From positions 4,777 to 23,686 of the forward strand of contig CADEHD010000003.1 of NCBI GenBank assembly GCA_902827055.1: DNA of 18,910 nt. The letters are read 5' to 3'. Each line of letters starts with the position of its first letter. Position 1 is the stretch's first letter. The notes below the pieces were generated by a model. The model did no database searches. It saw only the letters and a list, made by a program, of their open reading frames with translations, and was not told the origin of the DNA. Positions 1-8,284 of this stretch are shown here, piece after piece. The position numbers and the translations under genes were made by a program. This stretch comes from an uncultured Chloroflexota bacterium. Its GTDB lineage: Bacteria; Chloroflexota; Dehalococcoidia; UBA2979.

Positions 1-275
1 CGCTGACCAGCATCGCCGCGGCGGTGATCGGCGGCGCGGCGCTCTCAGGCGGGCGAGGCTCGTTCCTCGGCGCGCTCCTCGGCGCGATCTTTTTCGCCCT
101 GATCATCAACATCGTGCCGTTTCTCGGCGTCAACACCGCGGTCGGCGTGATCGTGAGCGGTATGCTCACGTTGCTTGCGGTTCTCGTCTATTCGGGCCGC
201 TTGCCGTTCGGGCGGCTCAAGTTGATTCTTCGCGACAGGCTTTGGTCTGGTCGCGCGGCGGCCGGTTCAGTCTAG
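1..275 (+). CDS. Sugar ABC transporter permease, C-terminal fragment (RbsC/AraH-like)
   Basis: This is the last ~91 codons of a gene that begins left of the window; the frame is open from base 3 and ends at TAG 273-275. The translation is a membrane permease tail. It has a glycine/alanine-rich stretch (IGGAALSGGRGSFLGALLGA), then two hydrophobic segments around FFALIINIVPFLGV and GVIVSGMLTLLAVLVY, then a basic cytoplasmic end. This matches the C-terminus of ribose-type (BPD_transp_2) sugar permeases, which form the membrane channel of an ABC importer; the exact sugar cannot be told. Leucine is often TTG or CTT near the end, unlike the CTC/CTG usage of the rest of the window. The next gene of the same operon seems to begin at 292 but is cut off. 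The stop overlaps the end of the opposing BrkB gene by 9 bp. Confidence 0.8.
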   Translation, partial: LTSIAAAVIGGAALSGGRGSFLGALLGAIFFALIINIVPFLGVNTAVGVIVSGMLTLLAVLVYSGRLPFGRLKLILRDRLWSGRAAAGSV

Positions 276-1373
276 ATCTCGGGAGGCCTTCATGAGCACT
301 ACTGCAACCATAGCTGAGAGGGCGTCGGTACGCTCCGCCGTGGCGCCCTCTCCGGCGGAGGCCGTCTCGGGGGGCTGCGGCTGAGGTGTTGCCGGGCCCT
401 GGCCCGGCGCGAGCACGAGCCCCACAAGGAATTGGCCGACCGCCGTGCGCCAGTCGCGCTCCTCGGTCGACGGGCGCACCCGGCCGTGCCGGGGCTCACC
501 GCGCATCACGTGCGCCGTCTCGGCCGCCACCTCGGCCCCCACGATGAGCATGTTGGCGCTGAGGTAGACCCAGAAGAGGAGTGCGACGATGCCCCCGAGC
601 GAGCCGTAGATGATGTCGTAGGCGCTGAAGTTCGAGATGTAGAGCGCGAAGCCGTACTTCACCAGCTCGAAGCCGGCGGTGGCGACGAGCGCGCCACCCC
701 AGAGGTAGCGCAGCGGCGTGCGCCGCCCGGGGAGCACTCGATACGCCGTGACGAAGCCGACGAAGACCAGCGCCGGAGGCAGCGCCTCCGCGCCGAGGTC
801 CCAGGCCCAGCCCAGGCGGTCGCCGAGGAACGGCAGGCGCGTCTCGAACACGCCCTGGAGCACACGCCACGACGTGGTCGCCGTGAGCGCGAGCAGGACC
901 GTGGCCCCCGCCACCGGCGCGACCACCAGGTCCACGGCCTTGGCTCGCAGGGGCGGCATGCCGCGATCGGCCGCGAACGCCACGCGCAATGAGCCGCGCA
1001 CCACGGAGATCAGCGCGCTCGCGGCCCAGAGCGTCGCGATGCCGGCGACCAGCGTCAGCGTCGGGCCGCGGTTCGCCACCGCGAACAGCGAGTCAGCCAC
1101 GCCCGTCGCCTCGATGGGCAGGGCGTCGACGAGCGCCTGGACCACCCGCTCGCGACGATCCTCGTTGCGCAGCACGATGCCGAAGATCGAGACCACCAGC
1201 GTGACCAGCGGGAACAGCGAGAACAGGCCGTAGTACGCGATGGCGGCCGCCATGTGCGTGCCACGGTCCTCCACGAAGTTCACCGCGGCGCGCTGGAGGA
1301 TGAGCCCCAGGGTCAGCCACGCCGGCCGGCGGGGGCGGGCGACGCTGGGGGTAACCGGGACTGGCTGCGTCAC
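267..1373 (-). CDS. YihY/virulence factor BrkB family inner-membrane protein
   Basis: A 368-residue membrane protein of the YihY/BrkB family (formerly mis-named RNase BN), whose transport role is poorly defined. After a cytoplasmic N-terminus with the family-typical EDRGTHMAAAIAYY (35-48) there are six hydrophobic segments at about 41-68, 104-125, 146-168, 196-214, 222-245 and 255-282. The fifth and sixth carry the usual YGFALYISNF and YGSLGGIVALLFWVY motifs. GTG 1373 is chosen because AAGGAG (1378-1383) lies 4 bases upstream. An in-frame ATG at 1427 would overlap the opposite proB leader and has no such site. The tail after residue ~325 is low-complexity. Its last ~20 residues are antisense to the ABC-operon gene start at 292, so the natural C-terminus may have been replaced at a junction. 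It diverges from proB. Confidence 0.88.
   Translation of the reverse strand: MTQPVPVTPSVARPRRPAWLTLGLILQRAAVNFVEDRGTHMAAAIAYYGLFSLFPLVTLVVSIFGIVLRNEDRRERVVQALVDALPIEATGVADSLFAVANRGPTLTLVAGIATLWAASALISVVRGSLRVAFAADRGMPPLRAKAVDLVVAPVAGATVLLALTATTSWRVLQGVFETRLPFLGDRLGWAWDLGAEALPPALVFVGFVTAYRVLPGRRTPLRYLWGGALVATAGFELVKYGFALYISNFSAYDIIYGSLGGIVALLFWVYLSANMLIVGAEVAAETAHVMRGEPRHGRVRPSTEERDWRTAVGQFLVGLVLAPGQGPATPQPQPPETASAGEGATAERTDALSAMVAVVLMKASRDLD
292..384 (+). pseudogene. Truncated start of a second ABC-operon gene (30 codons, probable junction remnant)
   Basis: ATG 292 lies 16 bases after the permease stop and has a good Shine-Dalgarno GGGAGG at 281-286 with 5-base spacing. It reads MSTTATIAERASVRSAVAPS and so on, then stops at TGA 382-384 after 30 residues. 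The first ~12-20 codons look like a genuine N-terminus, for example of a further permease or other sugar-operon gene. The remainder lies antisense to the low-complexity tail of the BrkB gene. The simplest reading is that a real gene start was joined to unrelated DNA somewhere between about 320 and 385. It could instead be a chance ORF, but the ribosome binding site and position argue otherwise. Confidence 0.45.
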
Positions 1374-1398
1374 GCGACTCCTTCGAGCGGGGTTACCC
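1349..1398. promoter_or_regulatory. Inverted repeat GGGTAACC...GGTTACCC around the BrkB gene start
   Basis: GGGTAACC (1349-1356) and GGTTACCC (1391-1398) are perfect 8-bp inverted arms about 34 bases apart. They flank the GTG start (1373) and ribosome binding site of the BrkB gene, within the BrkB/proB divergent region. The same GTTACCCG core recurs upstream of the PPM/propeller gene (3346-3353). This could be a regulator site or an RNA structure; the GC-rich background makes chance possible. Confidence 0.25.
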
Positions 1399-1491
1399 GT
1401 CTCGACGCTACCCCACCCCTCGATCATGCTATACGAGGCGCTGGCGGCACAGCCTGCGTATCGAACGTATGAGCGCCCCTGGAGAGCTGTC

Positions 1492-2628
1492 GTGCCTTTG
1501 ACCGACGCCCCTGGTGCTGACCTCGCCTATCGCCGCGTCGTGGTGAAGGCAGGCACGAACCTGCTCACCGGCGGGACCGACCACATCAACTCCGGCACGC
1601 TGGCCGGCCTCGCGCGGCAGGTCACGCAGCTGCGCGAGCGGGGTGGGGAAGTCATCCTCGTGACGTCCGGCGCCATCCACGCGGGGCGGGAGCGCCTGCG
1701 CTCGATGCCCGGCGGCGGCCTCGCCTCCCGCCAGGCGCTGGCCGCGGTGGGCCAGAGCCGCCTCATGTCGCTCTGGGACGAGGTGTTCGAGCCGCACGGC
1801 ATCGCCGTGGCCCAGGCGTTGTTGACCCGGCGCGACCTCGCGGATCGCCTCGGCTACCTCAACGCGCGGAACACGCTGCTCACGCTCCTCGACCTGGGTG
1901 TGCTCCCGGTCGTCAACGAGAACGATGTGGTCGGGGTCGACGAGATCCAGGACTCCGTGATCGGCGACAACGACAACCTCTCGGCCCTCGTCTCCAACCT
2001 CGTCGACGCCGACCTGCTCCTGCTGCTCTCCGACGTCGACGGCCTGTACGACGCCGACCCTACTGCGAACGCCGCCGCGCGCATCATCGAGACCGTCGAG
2101 GTAATCGACGACGCCATCGAGTCGGCCGCCGGGAGCGCCGGAGCGCTGGGGACCGGCGGGATGGTGACCAAGCTCCAGGCCGCGCGCGTTGCGACCGCCT
2201 CCGGGACCCATGTGGTGATCGCGCACGGGCTGGCGCCCGATGTCGTGCTCCGCGCTGCGACGGGCGAGCGCGTCGGCACGCACTTCCTGCCGCGCGGCGA
2301 TCGCGTCGAGAGTCGCCGCCGCTATCTCCTGTCCGGGCTCCCCGTGCGCGGCCGAGTCGTGATCGATCGAGGTGCGGCCACCGCACTCGCCTCCGGCGGC
2401 AGCTCGCTGCTGCCCGCCGGCGTGACCGCCGTCGCGGGCTCGTTCGAGCGTGGGGACGTCGTGCAGGTGGTGGATGCCGAGGGGCGCCACCTCGCGAGCG
2501 GGAGCGCGAACTACAGCGCCAGCGACATCGCGAAGATCTGCGGCCTGCGCTCGAACCGCATCGCCGACGCACTCGGCTACGAGTACGGCGACGAGGTCAT
2601 CCACCGCAACAACCTCGTCCTCGTCTAG
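1492..2628 (+). CDS. proB: Glutamate 5-kinase with PUA domain
   Basis: 378 residues. It phosphorylates L-glutamate to glutamyl-5-phosphate, the first step of proline synthesis, in the cytoplasm. The amino-acid-kinase domain (about 13-260) shows the VVVKAGTNLL nucleotide loop (K19), SGAI (59-62), NEND (142-145), GDND (158-161), SDVDGLYDADP (180-190) and GTGGMVTKL (220-228). A C-terminal PUA domain follows from about 280, as in full-length bacterial ProB. GTG 1492 is preferred because GGAG (1481-1484) is 7 bases upstream and the protein then begins just before the kinase fold. ATG 1426 in the same frame adds 22 atypical residues. In the first strand, VVVKAG replaces the more usual VVKxGS. proA is not adjacent. 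It is transcribed away from the BrkB gene. Confidence 0.95.
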   Translation: MPLTDAPGADLAYRRVVVKAGTNLLTGGTDHINSGTLAGLARQVTQLRERGGEVILVTSGAIHAGRERLRSMPGGGLASRQALAAVGQSRLMSLWDEVFEPHGIAVAQALLTRRDLADRLGYLNARNTLLTLLDLGVLPVVNENDVVGVDEIQDSVIGDNDNLSALVSNLVDADLLLLLSDVDGLYDADPTANAAARIIETVEVIDDAIESAAGSAGALGTGGMVTKLQAARVATASGTHVVIAHGLAPDVVLRAATGERVGTHFLPRGDRVESRRRYLLSGLPVRGRVVIDRGAATALASGGSSLLPAGVTAVAGSFERGDVVQVVDAEGRHLASGSANYSASDIAKICGLRSNRIADALGYEYGDEVIHRNNLVLV

Positions 2629-2636
2629 CCGGCGCG

Positions 2637-2670
2637 CGCCTCGGCCGGCCGGACCGCGGGACGCGAGGCG
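2637..2670. terminator. Weak hairpin between convergent proB and the 129-aa gene
   Basis: CGCCTCG (2637-2643) and CGAGGCG (2664-2670) are 7-bp inverted arms around a loop that itself contains the palindrome GGCCGGCC. They sit in the 50-base gap between two convergent genes, the right place for a bidirectional terminator. There is no T-run on either side, so function is uncertain. Confidence 0.25.
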
Positions 2671-2678
2671 GACGCGGC

Positions 2679-3068
2679 CTACTCGGCGCGCCGCCGCAAC
2701 TCCGCGATCGCCAGCTGGAGCGCGCGCTGCGCATAGGCGACGTACTCCGCCGCCGCCAGGTCATCGAGCGCCACCCGCTGCTCCTCGCGGGAAAGCACCG
2801 GCTCGTTCGCGCCGGCGGCGAGGCCGTCCGCGTCGAGGCCCAGCTGCAGCTCGTACAGCTCGCCATCCTCGCCGAGGATGACGCAACCTCGTTCGTCGGC
2901 TCCGGGCACCCCGTCGATCTCCATGCCGAGCGTGAAGAGCGCGCCCGGGAACGGCGGGAAGGGCACCAGCGCCCGTGCCGCCTCGTGCAGGAGGTCACGC
3001 AGCGGCGCACGCACACGCTCGTAGACCGCATTCGCCTGCGCTTCCAGCTGGTCCGGGTCCGTGCTCAT
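2679..3068 (-). CDS. Conserved-looking hypothetical protein, 129 aa
   Basis: I do not recognise the family. The product is a small soluble protein with no signal peptide or membrane segment. An amphipathic N-terminal helix (residues 5-30, DQLEAQANAVYERVRAPLRD) leads to a beta-rich middle (ALFTLGMEIDG, GCVILGEDGELYELQLGLD). It ends with a long alpha-helix of about 40 residues, rich in Ala, Glu and Arg (from LSREEQRVAL to the end). ATG 3068 is chosen because AAGGG lies 6 bases upstream and the sequence further upstream in the same frame is low-complexity Arg/Gly/Pro typical of noncoding GC-rich DNA. It converges with proB and diverges from the PPM/propeller gene across a 335-base intergenic region. 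Confidence 0.7.
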   Translation of the reverse strand: MSTDPDQLEAQANAVYERVRAPLRDLLHEAARALVPFPPFPGALFTLGMEIDGVPGADERGCVILGEDGELYELQLGLDADGLAAGANEPVLSREEQRVALDDLAAAEYVAYAQRALQLAIAELRRRAE

Positions 3069-3403
3069 CCTCCACCCTTTCGAGACGGGCGCCGCGGGAA
3101 CCGCTCCGGGTTCCGCGGCTGGCTCGCCGGGTCCCGCGCCGGGGCCGCATCGCCCCCTCGACGGTCGGCCGACCAGGCCGCGCGCCGTCGCTGCATCGTA
3201 TCGACAACCTGTTGCAGAAGTGGGACAAGCTCCCGCCCGTCGACGCCCTCCCCATCGCGCGACTATCATCATCCAACTCGCGGGGCGCACGGAGTGTGCC
3301 CTCGCGGCGCGGCCGAGGCGGTGCGGCTGCGCATGCGGGTTGCGAGTTACCCGGTAACTTCGCTCGTCCAGGGGCTGCGCCGGAGACGAGACACGGCGGG
3401 TAC
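3069..3403. promoter_or_regulatory. 335-bp divergent intergenic region
   Basis: This lies between two divergent genes and should hold promoters for both. Visible elements: a TATCAT hexamer at 3264-3269 that resembles a -10 box for the plus strand, although no convincing -35 is seen at 16-18 bases; a small GGGA-CAAGC-TCCC hairpin near 3222; and a palindrome at 3346-3358 listed separately. The long frames that cross the region are low-complexity Arg/Pro/Gly and do not look coding. Confidence 0.35.
3346..3358. promoter_or_regulatory. Palindrome GTTACC-C-GGTAAC upstream of the PPM/propeller gene
   Basis: This is a perfect inverted repeat with 6-bp arms and a 1-base centre. It lies 45 bases before the ATG at 3404. 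The flanks (GCGA before, TTCGC after) nearly extend the symmetry. It is AT-richer than its surroundings and shares GTTACCCG with 1392-1399. A transcription-factor half-site pair is plausible; nothing in the window identifies the protein. Confidence 0.35.
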
Positions 3404-5332
3404 ATGGGCGTCTGGGTCGGACGGTATGCGATCGCGCAGGGCGAGGTGCTCGAACACGGGCCGTGGCTCGTTGAGCGTCGCCGTGCCCAGGATGATCAGC
3501 GTGTGCGGCTCCTGGTGCTCGCTGAGCCGACCGATGAGCGTTCCGCCGAGTTCTGTCACGAAGTCGCCGACGCCATCGCCTCCCTCTTTCGCCGCGAGTC
3601 GCTGTCCGTCACGGGCGGGCTGCTTCGGGCGCTCCGCCAGGCCCACGCGAACCTCGCAGAGTGGAATCGCCGCTCCCTGCGTGAGCACCGCGTGTCGGTG
3701 GCCGTCACCTGCGTCGCGATCAAGGACCACGAGGCAACCGTGGCGCAGGTCGGGCCCTGCGTCGCGTACGCCCGGAGCGGGGCGTTGCTCCGCCGCCTGA
3801 GCCCCGCCGGGGCCGCCGCGCAGCCCCTCGGCGGCAGCGACGCCATCGACCCCTCGTTCGAGCGCGTCTGCCTGCCGGACGACGAGCTGCTGCTGCTGAC
3901 CTCGAACGTCGAGGCGGCGATCGGATTCGACGAGATCGCGTCCTCCCTGTCTGTGGGCCCGGAGCGCGCGCTGGCCGAGCTGTTTCTGCGGACGCGTGAG
4001 ATGGACGACGTCACCGCCGTCCTCGTGGCCGACCTGCCCCAGGTGGAGGAGGACGACGACGAGCCCGAGTCGGCGGAGGAAGCGGCGCCGGAGCCCGAAG
4101 AGCCGCCCGCCGTCGCGCGGGTGGAGTCCGCGCCCCTGCCGCGGGAGCTGCCGCCTCGCGCTCGCACCCCGCGGATCCGCCGACCGCAGGCCGGGTTCCT
4201 CACCAACCCCTCGCAGCGCATCCAGGTTGGCACTGCCGTGATCGGCGTGGCGCTGTTGATGGCCGTCGCCTGGTTCACCCTGCCCGGGTTGCTGCGGAAC
4301 GACCGCGCCGTGCGATTCGACGAGATCGTCACGGCCGTCGAGTCGCGCGTGGCCGCCGCCAGCAGCGCCACCGATCCCGCCGTGGCACGCGCTGCCCTCG
4401 TCGAGGCGCAGTCGCAGCTCGCGGCGGCCCGAGCTGCGGCGCCCGACGGGGACGTGCAGGTGGCGCAGCTCGAGGGCCGCGTCAACGAGCTCGCGACGCG
4501 TCTCGACCGCGTGACCGACCTCCCCGACCCCGCGCGGATCCTCGAGGTTCGCGGCGTGCTGACCACGCCGCTCCAGCGAGTGTCCCTCGTGAGCGCCGAG
4601 GCGTTGTGGATCGTCGACCACTCGCGTGGGCGGGTGCTGGTCACCGACGCCCAGGGCGGCGTCGCGCCGCGCGAGGTCTACCGCTCGGGCGAGCGGTACG
4701 ACGGCAGCGTGGCGCGCGACCCGGCGGCCGTGGCGTGGGACCAGGTGGGGCGGCGCCTGCTGGTCATCGACAACGAACGCTCGCTCTGGAGCGTCCACGA
4801 GACCGGCGCACCGACGCGGGTGCCACTGCGCGGCGCCGAGGACATGCGGAGCGTGAATGGCCTCGCGGTGTACTCCGGAAACCTCTACATCCTCGATGGG
4901 CGCGGTGGCGAGGTCTGGCGCTACCTCCCCGCAGATGCGGGCTTCGACTCGGAGCGCACCGGCCTGCTCGGCGGGGCGAGCTTCACCGATGCGCGCGGCC
5001 TCGCGGTGGATGGCGACGTGTTCGTCCTCGATGGATCGGCGCTCCGGCACTTCCGTCAGGGCCAGGAGCAGGAGCAGCTCCTGCGCGGCATCGACCGCGC
5101 CCCGCAGGCCCCGGTCGCCGTCGCCCAGGACGTCGGCCGCGCCCGGCTCTACGTCGCGGACCCTGCCGCGCGGCGCATCGTGATCACCGACCGCGCCGGG
5201 CTGTTCCAGGGGCAGCTGCGGCACAACAGCCTGGTGGACCTGAAGGCGATGGCGCTCTCGCCAGATGGCGCGACCATGTACGCACTGACCGGTGACGGCG
5301 TGTACGTCCTCGATCCCCGCGCGTCGCGCTAG
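3404..5332 (+). CDS. Membrane-anchored PPM-fold (pseudo)phosphatase with C-terminal beta-propeller
   Basis: 642 residues in one unusual architecture. Residues 1-210 resemble a PP2C/PPM domain (VTCVAIKDHEATVAQVGPCVAYAR, DELLLLTSN, EMDDVTAVLV). The metal-binding motifs are degraded, however: no DGxGG, GPC where GDS is expected, and TSN where SDG is expected. Only the final DD remains. An acidic linker (about 213-240) and a basic patch lead to one membrane helix (about 274-298, VGTAVIGVALLMAVAWFTLPG). A helical, probably coiled-coil segment follows (305-370), then a repeat-rich domain (380-642). Its recurring LWIVDHSRGRVLV, LYILDGRGGEVW and LYVADPAARRIVI motifs fit an NHL/SMP-30-like propeller outside the membrane. 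It is probably a signalling or scaffold protein. ATG 3404 starts just before the fold; its ribosome site is weak. tsaD follows after 9 bases. Confidence 0.75.
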   Translation: MGVWVGRYAIAQGEVLEHGPWLVERRRAQDDQRVRLLVLAEPTDERSAEFCHEVADAIASLFRRESLSVTGGLLRALRQAHANLAEWNRRSLREHRVSVAVTCVAIKDHEATVAQVGPCVAYARSGALLRRLSPAGAAAQPLGGSDAIDPSFERVCLPDDELLLLTSNVEAAIGFDEIASSLSVGPERALAELFLRTREMDDVTAVLVADLPQVEEDDDEPESAEEAAPEPEEPPAVARVESAPLPRELPPRARTPRIRRPQAGFLTNPSQRIQVGTAVIGVALLMAVAWFTLPGLLRNDRAVRFDEIVTAVESRVAAASSATDPAVARAALVEAQSQLAAARAAAPDGDVQVAQLEGRVNELATRLDRVTDLPDPARILEVRGVLTTPLQRVSLVSAEALWIVDHSRGRVLVTDAQGGVAPREVYRSGERYDGSVARDPAAVAWDQVGRRLLVIDNERSLWSVHETGAPTRVPLRGAEDMRSVNGLAVYSGNLYILDGRGGEVWRYLPADAGFDSERTGLLGGASFTDARGLAVDGDVFVLDGSALRHFRQGQEQEQLLRGIDRAPQAPVAVAQDVGRARLYVADPAARRIVITDRAGLFQGQLRHNSLVDLKAMALSPDGATMYALTGDGVYVLDPRASR

Positions 5333-5341
5333 GCTGGCGGC

Positions 5342-6393
<1,052 letters not shown>

Positions 6394-6397
<4 letters not shown>

Positions 6398-7572
6398 GGC
6401 TGCGCTGGCCGCTCGGACCCCGCGGGCGCGACGTGCGCGGCGGCCAGGGTGTCGCCCATCGAAGGCGCCGAGAGCGGACAGGCACCACAGCCGCCGCGGC
6501 TGCACCACAGGTCCTGCAGGTGAAGCAGACCCTGCGCCCAGAGCGCTCCGCCCCCATGAGGCGCCGCGCCGTGGCGGGCGGGGCCCGTCGAGGGAGCCAC
6601 GTGCCGTCCGAGCAGCGCCTCGGCGAGCGCGTGTGTGCGCCCGTACGGGCGAGGCGCCGGCCACGCCCGGGCAAGCTCGGCCGTCTGGCGGGCCAGCGCC
6701 ACGTCGTCGTACGCGGTCGCGAGGGCGATGAGCAGCGGCAGCGCGGCGTTCCATGCGAGCTCGGAGGCGCGACCGCTCCCCAGCCGGTCGCCCGCCCGGA
6801 GCACCGCCACGAGCCGGTCGCGGCTGCTCGCACGCGCCACCAGCGCTCGCTCGAGCGTCGAGCCGCCCTCGGACAGAGCCGCCGTGATCGCTTCGGCGAG
6901 CGCCGCGCGCGCTGCCGGCGACTCCGCGTGGCGTCCGGCGCTGCGTGCGAGCGCGTGATCGAGGAGCCGCGCCCAGGCGCCCGCCCACCCGTGCTCCACC
7001 GCCAGCGTGCCTGCTCGGCGCGTCCGCTCCGCCAGCCGCCGCTGCCCCTCGCGCCGCACGGCCCGCACCAGGCCCTCGAGATCGGCCGACGCGCACGCGG
7101 CGCACGGCGGCGTCCCGAGAGGACCTCGTGCAAGGAGCGCGCGCAGCCTCCGAGGCTGCCCGCCCAGCAGCGGCCCGACCGCGACGGTCGCCGCCGACCC
7201 GCCGCCGGGAAGCGGCGTCGCGGTGCCTCGTTCCGGTGCTGGGCGGTCGTCGTCCCACACCAGGTGCAGCAGCACGCCACCGTAGGCGGGATCGGACTCG
7301 TGGCCGTGCCGTGCGAAGTCCGTGGCGCGGAGGTGGACCTCGACATCGCCCGTCACGGGGACTCCACTCCGGGCGAAGGTCGCTTCGCGCACATCGGGGC
7401 CCGCGCCCCGGCCCGGGCGGCCCGCGCGCAGCAGCGGCCACGGCAGTACGGACGCGGGGACGCGGCCGGTGAGCCAGAGGGAGGTCAGCTCGTGCTCGGC
7501 GAGCGGCGCCTCGATCGGTCCACCCGGGGACACCGGGCGTAGCCCCCCGGATGCGCGCGACACACGCGGCAT
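6394..7572 (-). CDS. DUF2851 family protein
   Basis: 392 residues, function unknown. I recognise DUF2851 from the N-terminal block: GPDVREATF (58-66), then GDVEVHLRATDF (75-86), then HGHESDPAYGGVLLHLVWDDD (89-109). The middle is helical and Ala/Arg-rich. Near the C-terminus a C-x4-C-x2-C cluster (C357, C362, C365; LWCSRGGCGACPL) could bind zinc or an Fe-S cluster. The conserved acidic and His residues in the N-terminal block could suggest a nuclease-like active site, but that is speculation. ATG 7572 sits 9 bases after the stop of the HTH gene, with GGGG close upstream, so the two form one transcript. It converges on tsaD with a 4-base overlap. Confidence 0.82.
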
Positions 7573-7581
7573 ACCGAGCCC

Positions 7582-7911
7582 CTACGCCTGGCCGTCGGCC
7601 GGAGCGGCCGGTGCGCCCTCGGCGGACGGGGTGCTGACCGTCGCCCCGGCGAGCCCCGCGCTGACCGTGCCCTCGACGGGTGGGGTGCCCCCCGCGTCCG
7701 CCGCGGCCGAGTAGTACCCGCGGTCCTCCGCGAGCATGTGGAGGAGGCGGCGCGCCATCCGCCGAGGGCGGCTCGCACCCGTCTCCCACTCGGAGACCGT
7801 CTGCTGCCGGGTGCCAAGCCGGTTGGCGAACTCCGTCTGCGTGTCGCCCAGGTATCCGCGCAGCAGCCGAACGTCGTCGCCGTCCCAGGCCGGAGGTGGG
7901 TCGCTCGTCAT
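7582..7911 (-). CDS. XRE-like helix-turn-helix protein, 109 aa
   Basis: Residues 13-60 form a compact Cro/CI-type helix-turn-helix: VRLLRGYLGDTQTEFANRLG, then TRQQTVSEWETG, then ASRPRRMARRLLHML. The Q-T-V-S-E-W-E-T-G recognition-helix pattern is typical of XRE proteins. Residues 70-109 are a disordered Ala/Gly/Thr/Pro tail. ATG 7911 has no ribosome binding site; TATCGT lies 6 bases before it on the coding strand, which fits a leaderless transcript. A 16-bp palindrome 18 bases upstream is the obvious autoregulatory operator. The gene is first in a two-gene unit with DUF2851 and diverges from groES. Its targets beyond its own promoter are unknown. Confidence 0.85.
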   Translation of the reverse strand: MTSDPPPAWDGDDVRLLRGYLGDTQTEFANRLGTRQQTVSEWETGASRPRRMARRLLHMLAEDRGYYSAAADAGGTPPVEGTVSAGLAGATVSTPSAEGAPAAPADGQA

Positions 7912-7928
7912 GCGGGCACGATATCGGA

Positions 7929-7944
7929 TACACGATTCCGTGTA
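7929..7944. promoter_or_regulatory. Palindromic operator TACACG-ATTC-CGTGTA upstream of the HTH gene
   Basis: Perfect 6-bp inverted arms with a 4-base spacer, 17 bases upstream of the HTH start codon. The TACAC/GTGTA half-sites are the kind XRE repressors bind. On the minus strand it lies between TTGTAC (7943-7948) and TATCGT (7918-7925 region), so a bound protein would cover a leaderless promoter. A second small palindrome, GATATC, lies between it and the start. Confidence 0.6.
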
Positions 7945-8061
7945 CAAGAGCCGAGGAGGACGGGTGCGGGCCACCAGACCTGCTTGCTCTCGCGAGCACG
8001 CAGCCTCACACGCGGCGCGGGAAGCGCCAGCCGCGGCCTGCGGGCCTTTCCCGGGATGGGG

Positions 8062-8088
8062 TTGGCACTCTCCCTTCGGGAGTGCTAG
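8062..8088. promoter_or_regulatory. CIRCE operator (HrcA binding site) of groES-groEL
   Basis: TTGGCACTC - 9 bases - GAGTGCTAG matches the CIRCE consensus TTAGCACTC-N9-GAGTGCTAA at 16 of 18 arm positions. Known biology: HrcA binds CIRCE and represses chaperone genes until heat shock. It lies about 197 bases before the groES start. hrcA itself is not in the window. Confidence 0.95.
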
Positions 8089-8091
8089 CAT
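8062..8091 (+). promoter_or_regulatory. groE promoter overlapping CIRCE
   Basis: TTGGCA (8062-8067, 5/6 to TTGACA) and TAGCAT (8086-8091, 4/6 to TATAAT) are 18 bases apart. The left CIRCE arm contains the -35 and the right arm overlaps the -10. HrcA binding would therefore block RNA polymerase directly. Transcription would begin near 8098, leaving a leader of about 185 bases before groES. Confidence 0.65.
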
Positions 8092-8270
8092 CCGCCTCGC
8101 CACGCCACCCTCACCGGTGCACGCCCGCGCGTTCCGTCCAGACTCGGGCTGTGCCCCGGGATGCGACGAGCTTGCTCGGGGCGCCGAGGGCCAGGCGGGC
8201 GAGGCCGCGACCTCCCCGGGGGGAACGCGGATCACAACGTCACGATTCGGGGACACCACAACTCGCAGGC

Positions 8271-8277
8271 GAGGAGG
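8271..8277 (+). promoter_or_regulatory. Ribosome binding site that fixes the groES TTG start
   Basis: GAGGAGG lies 7 bases before TTG 8285. No ATG is available in a suitable position, and the family N-terminus (ATKVVPLTDHIVLK) begins right after this TTG. The strong site therefore decides the start codon. Confidence 0.8.
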
Positions 8278-8284
8278 CAACAGC

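Noticed and set aside
1426..1428. ATG of an extended proB, face to face with an ATG of an extended BrkB gene in CATG
   Set aside because: Both genes have better internal GTG starts with ribosome binding sites (1492 and 1373).
1429..2604. 391-codon minus-strand frame opposite proB
   Set aside because: Antisense shadow; proB is complete with all kinase and PUA motifs.
3212..3269. TTGCAG and TATCAT as a -35/-10 pair
   Set aside because: The spacing is 46 bases, far too long for one promoter.
6433..7542. 369-codon plus-strand frame opposite DUF2851
   Set aside because: Arg/Pro-rich translation; the minus strand has the DUF2851 motifs and operon context.
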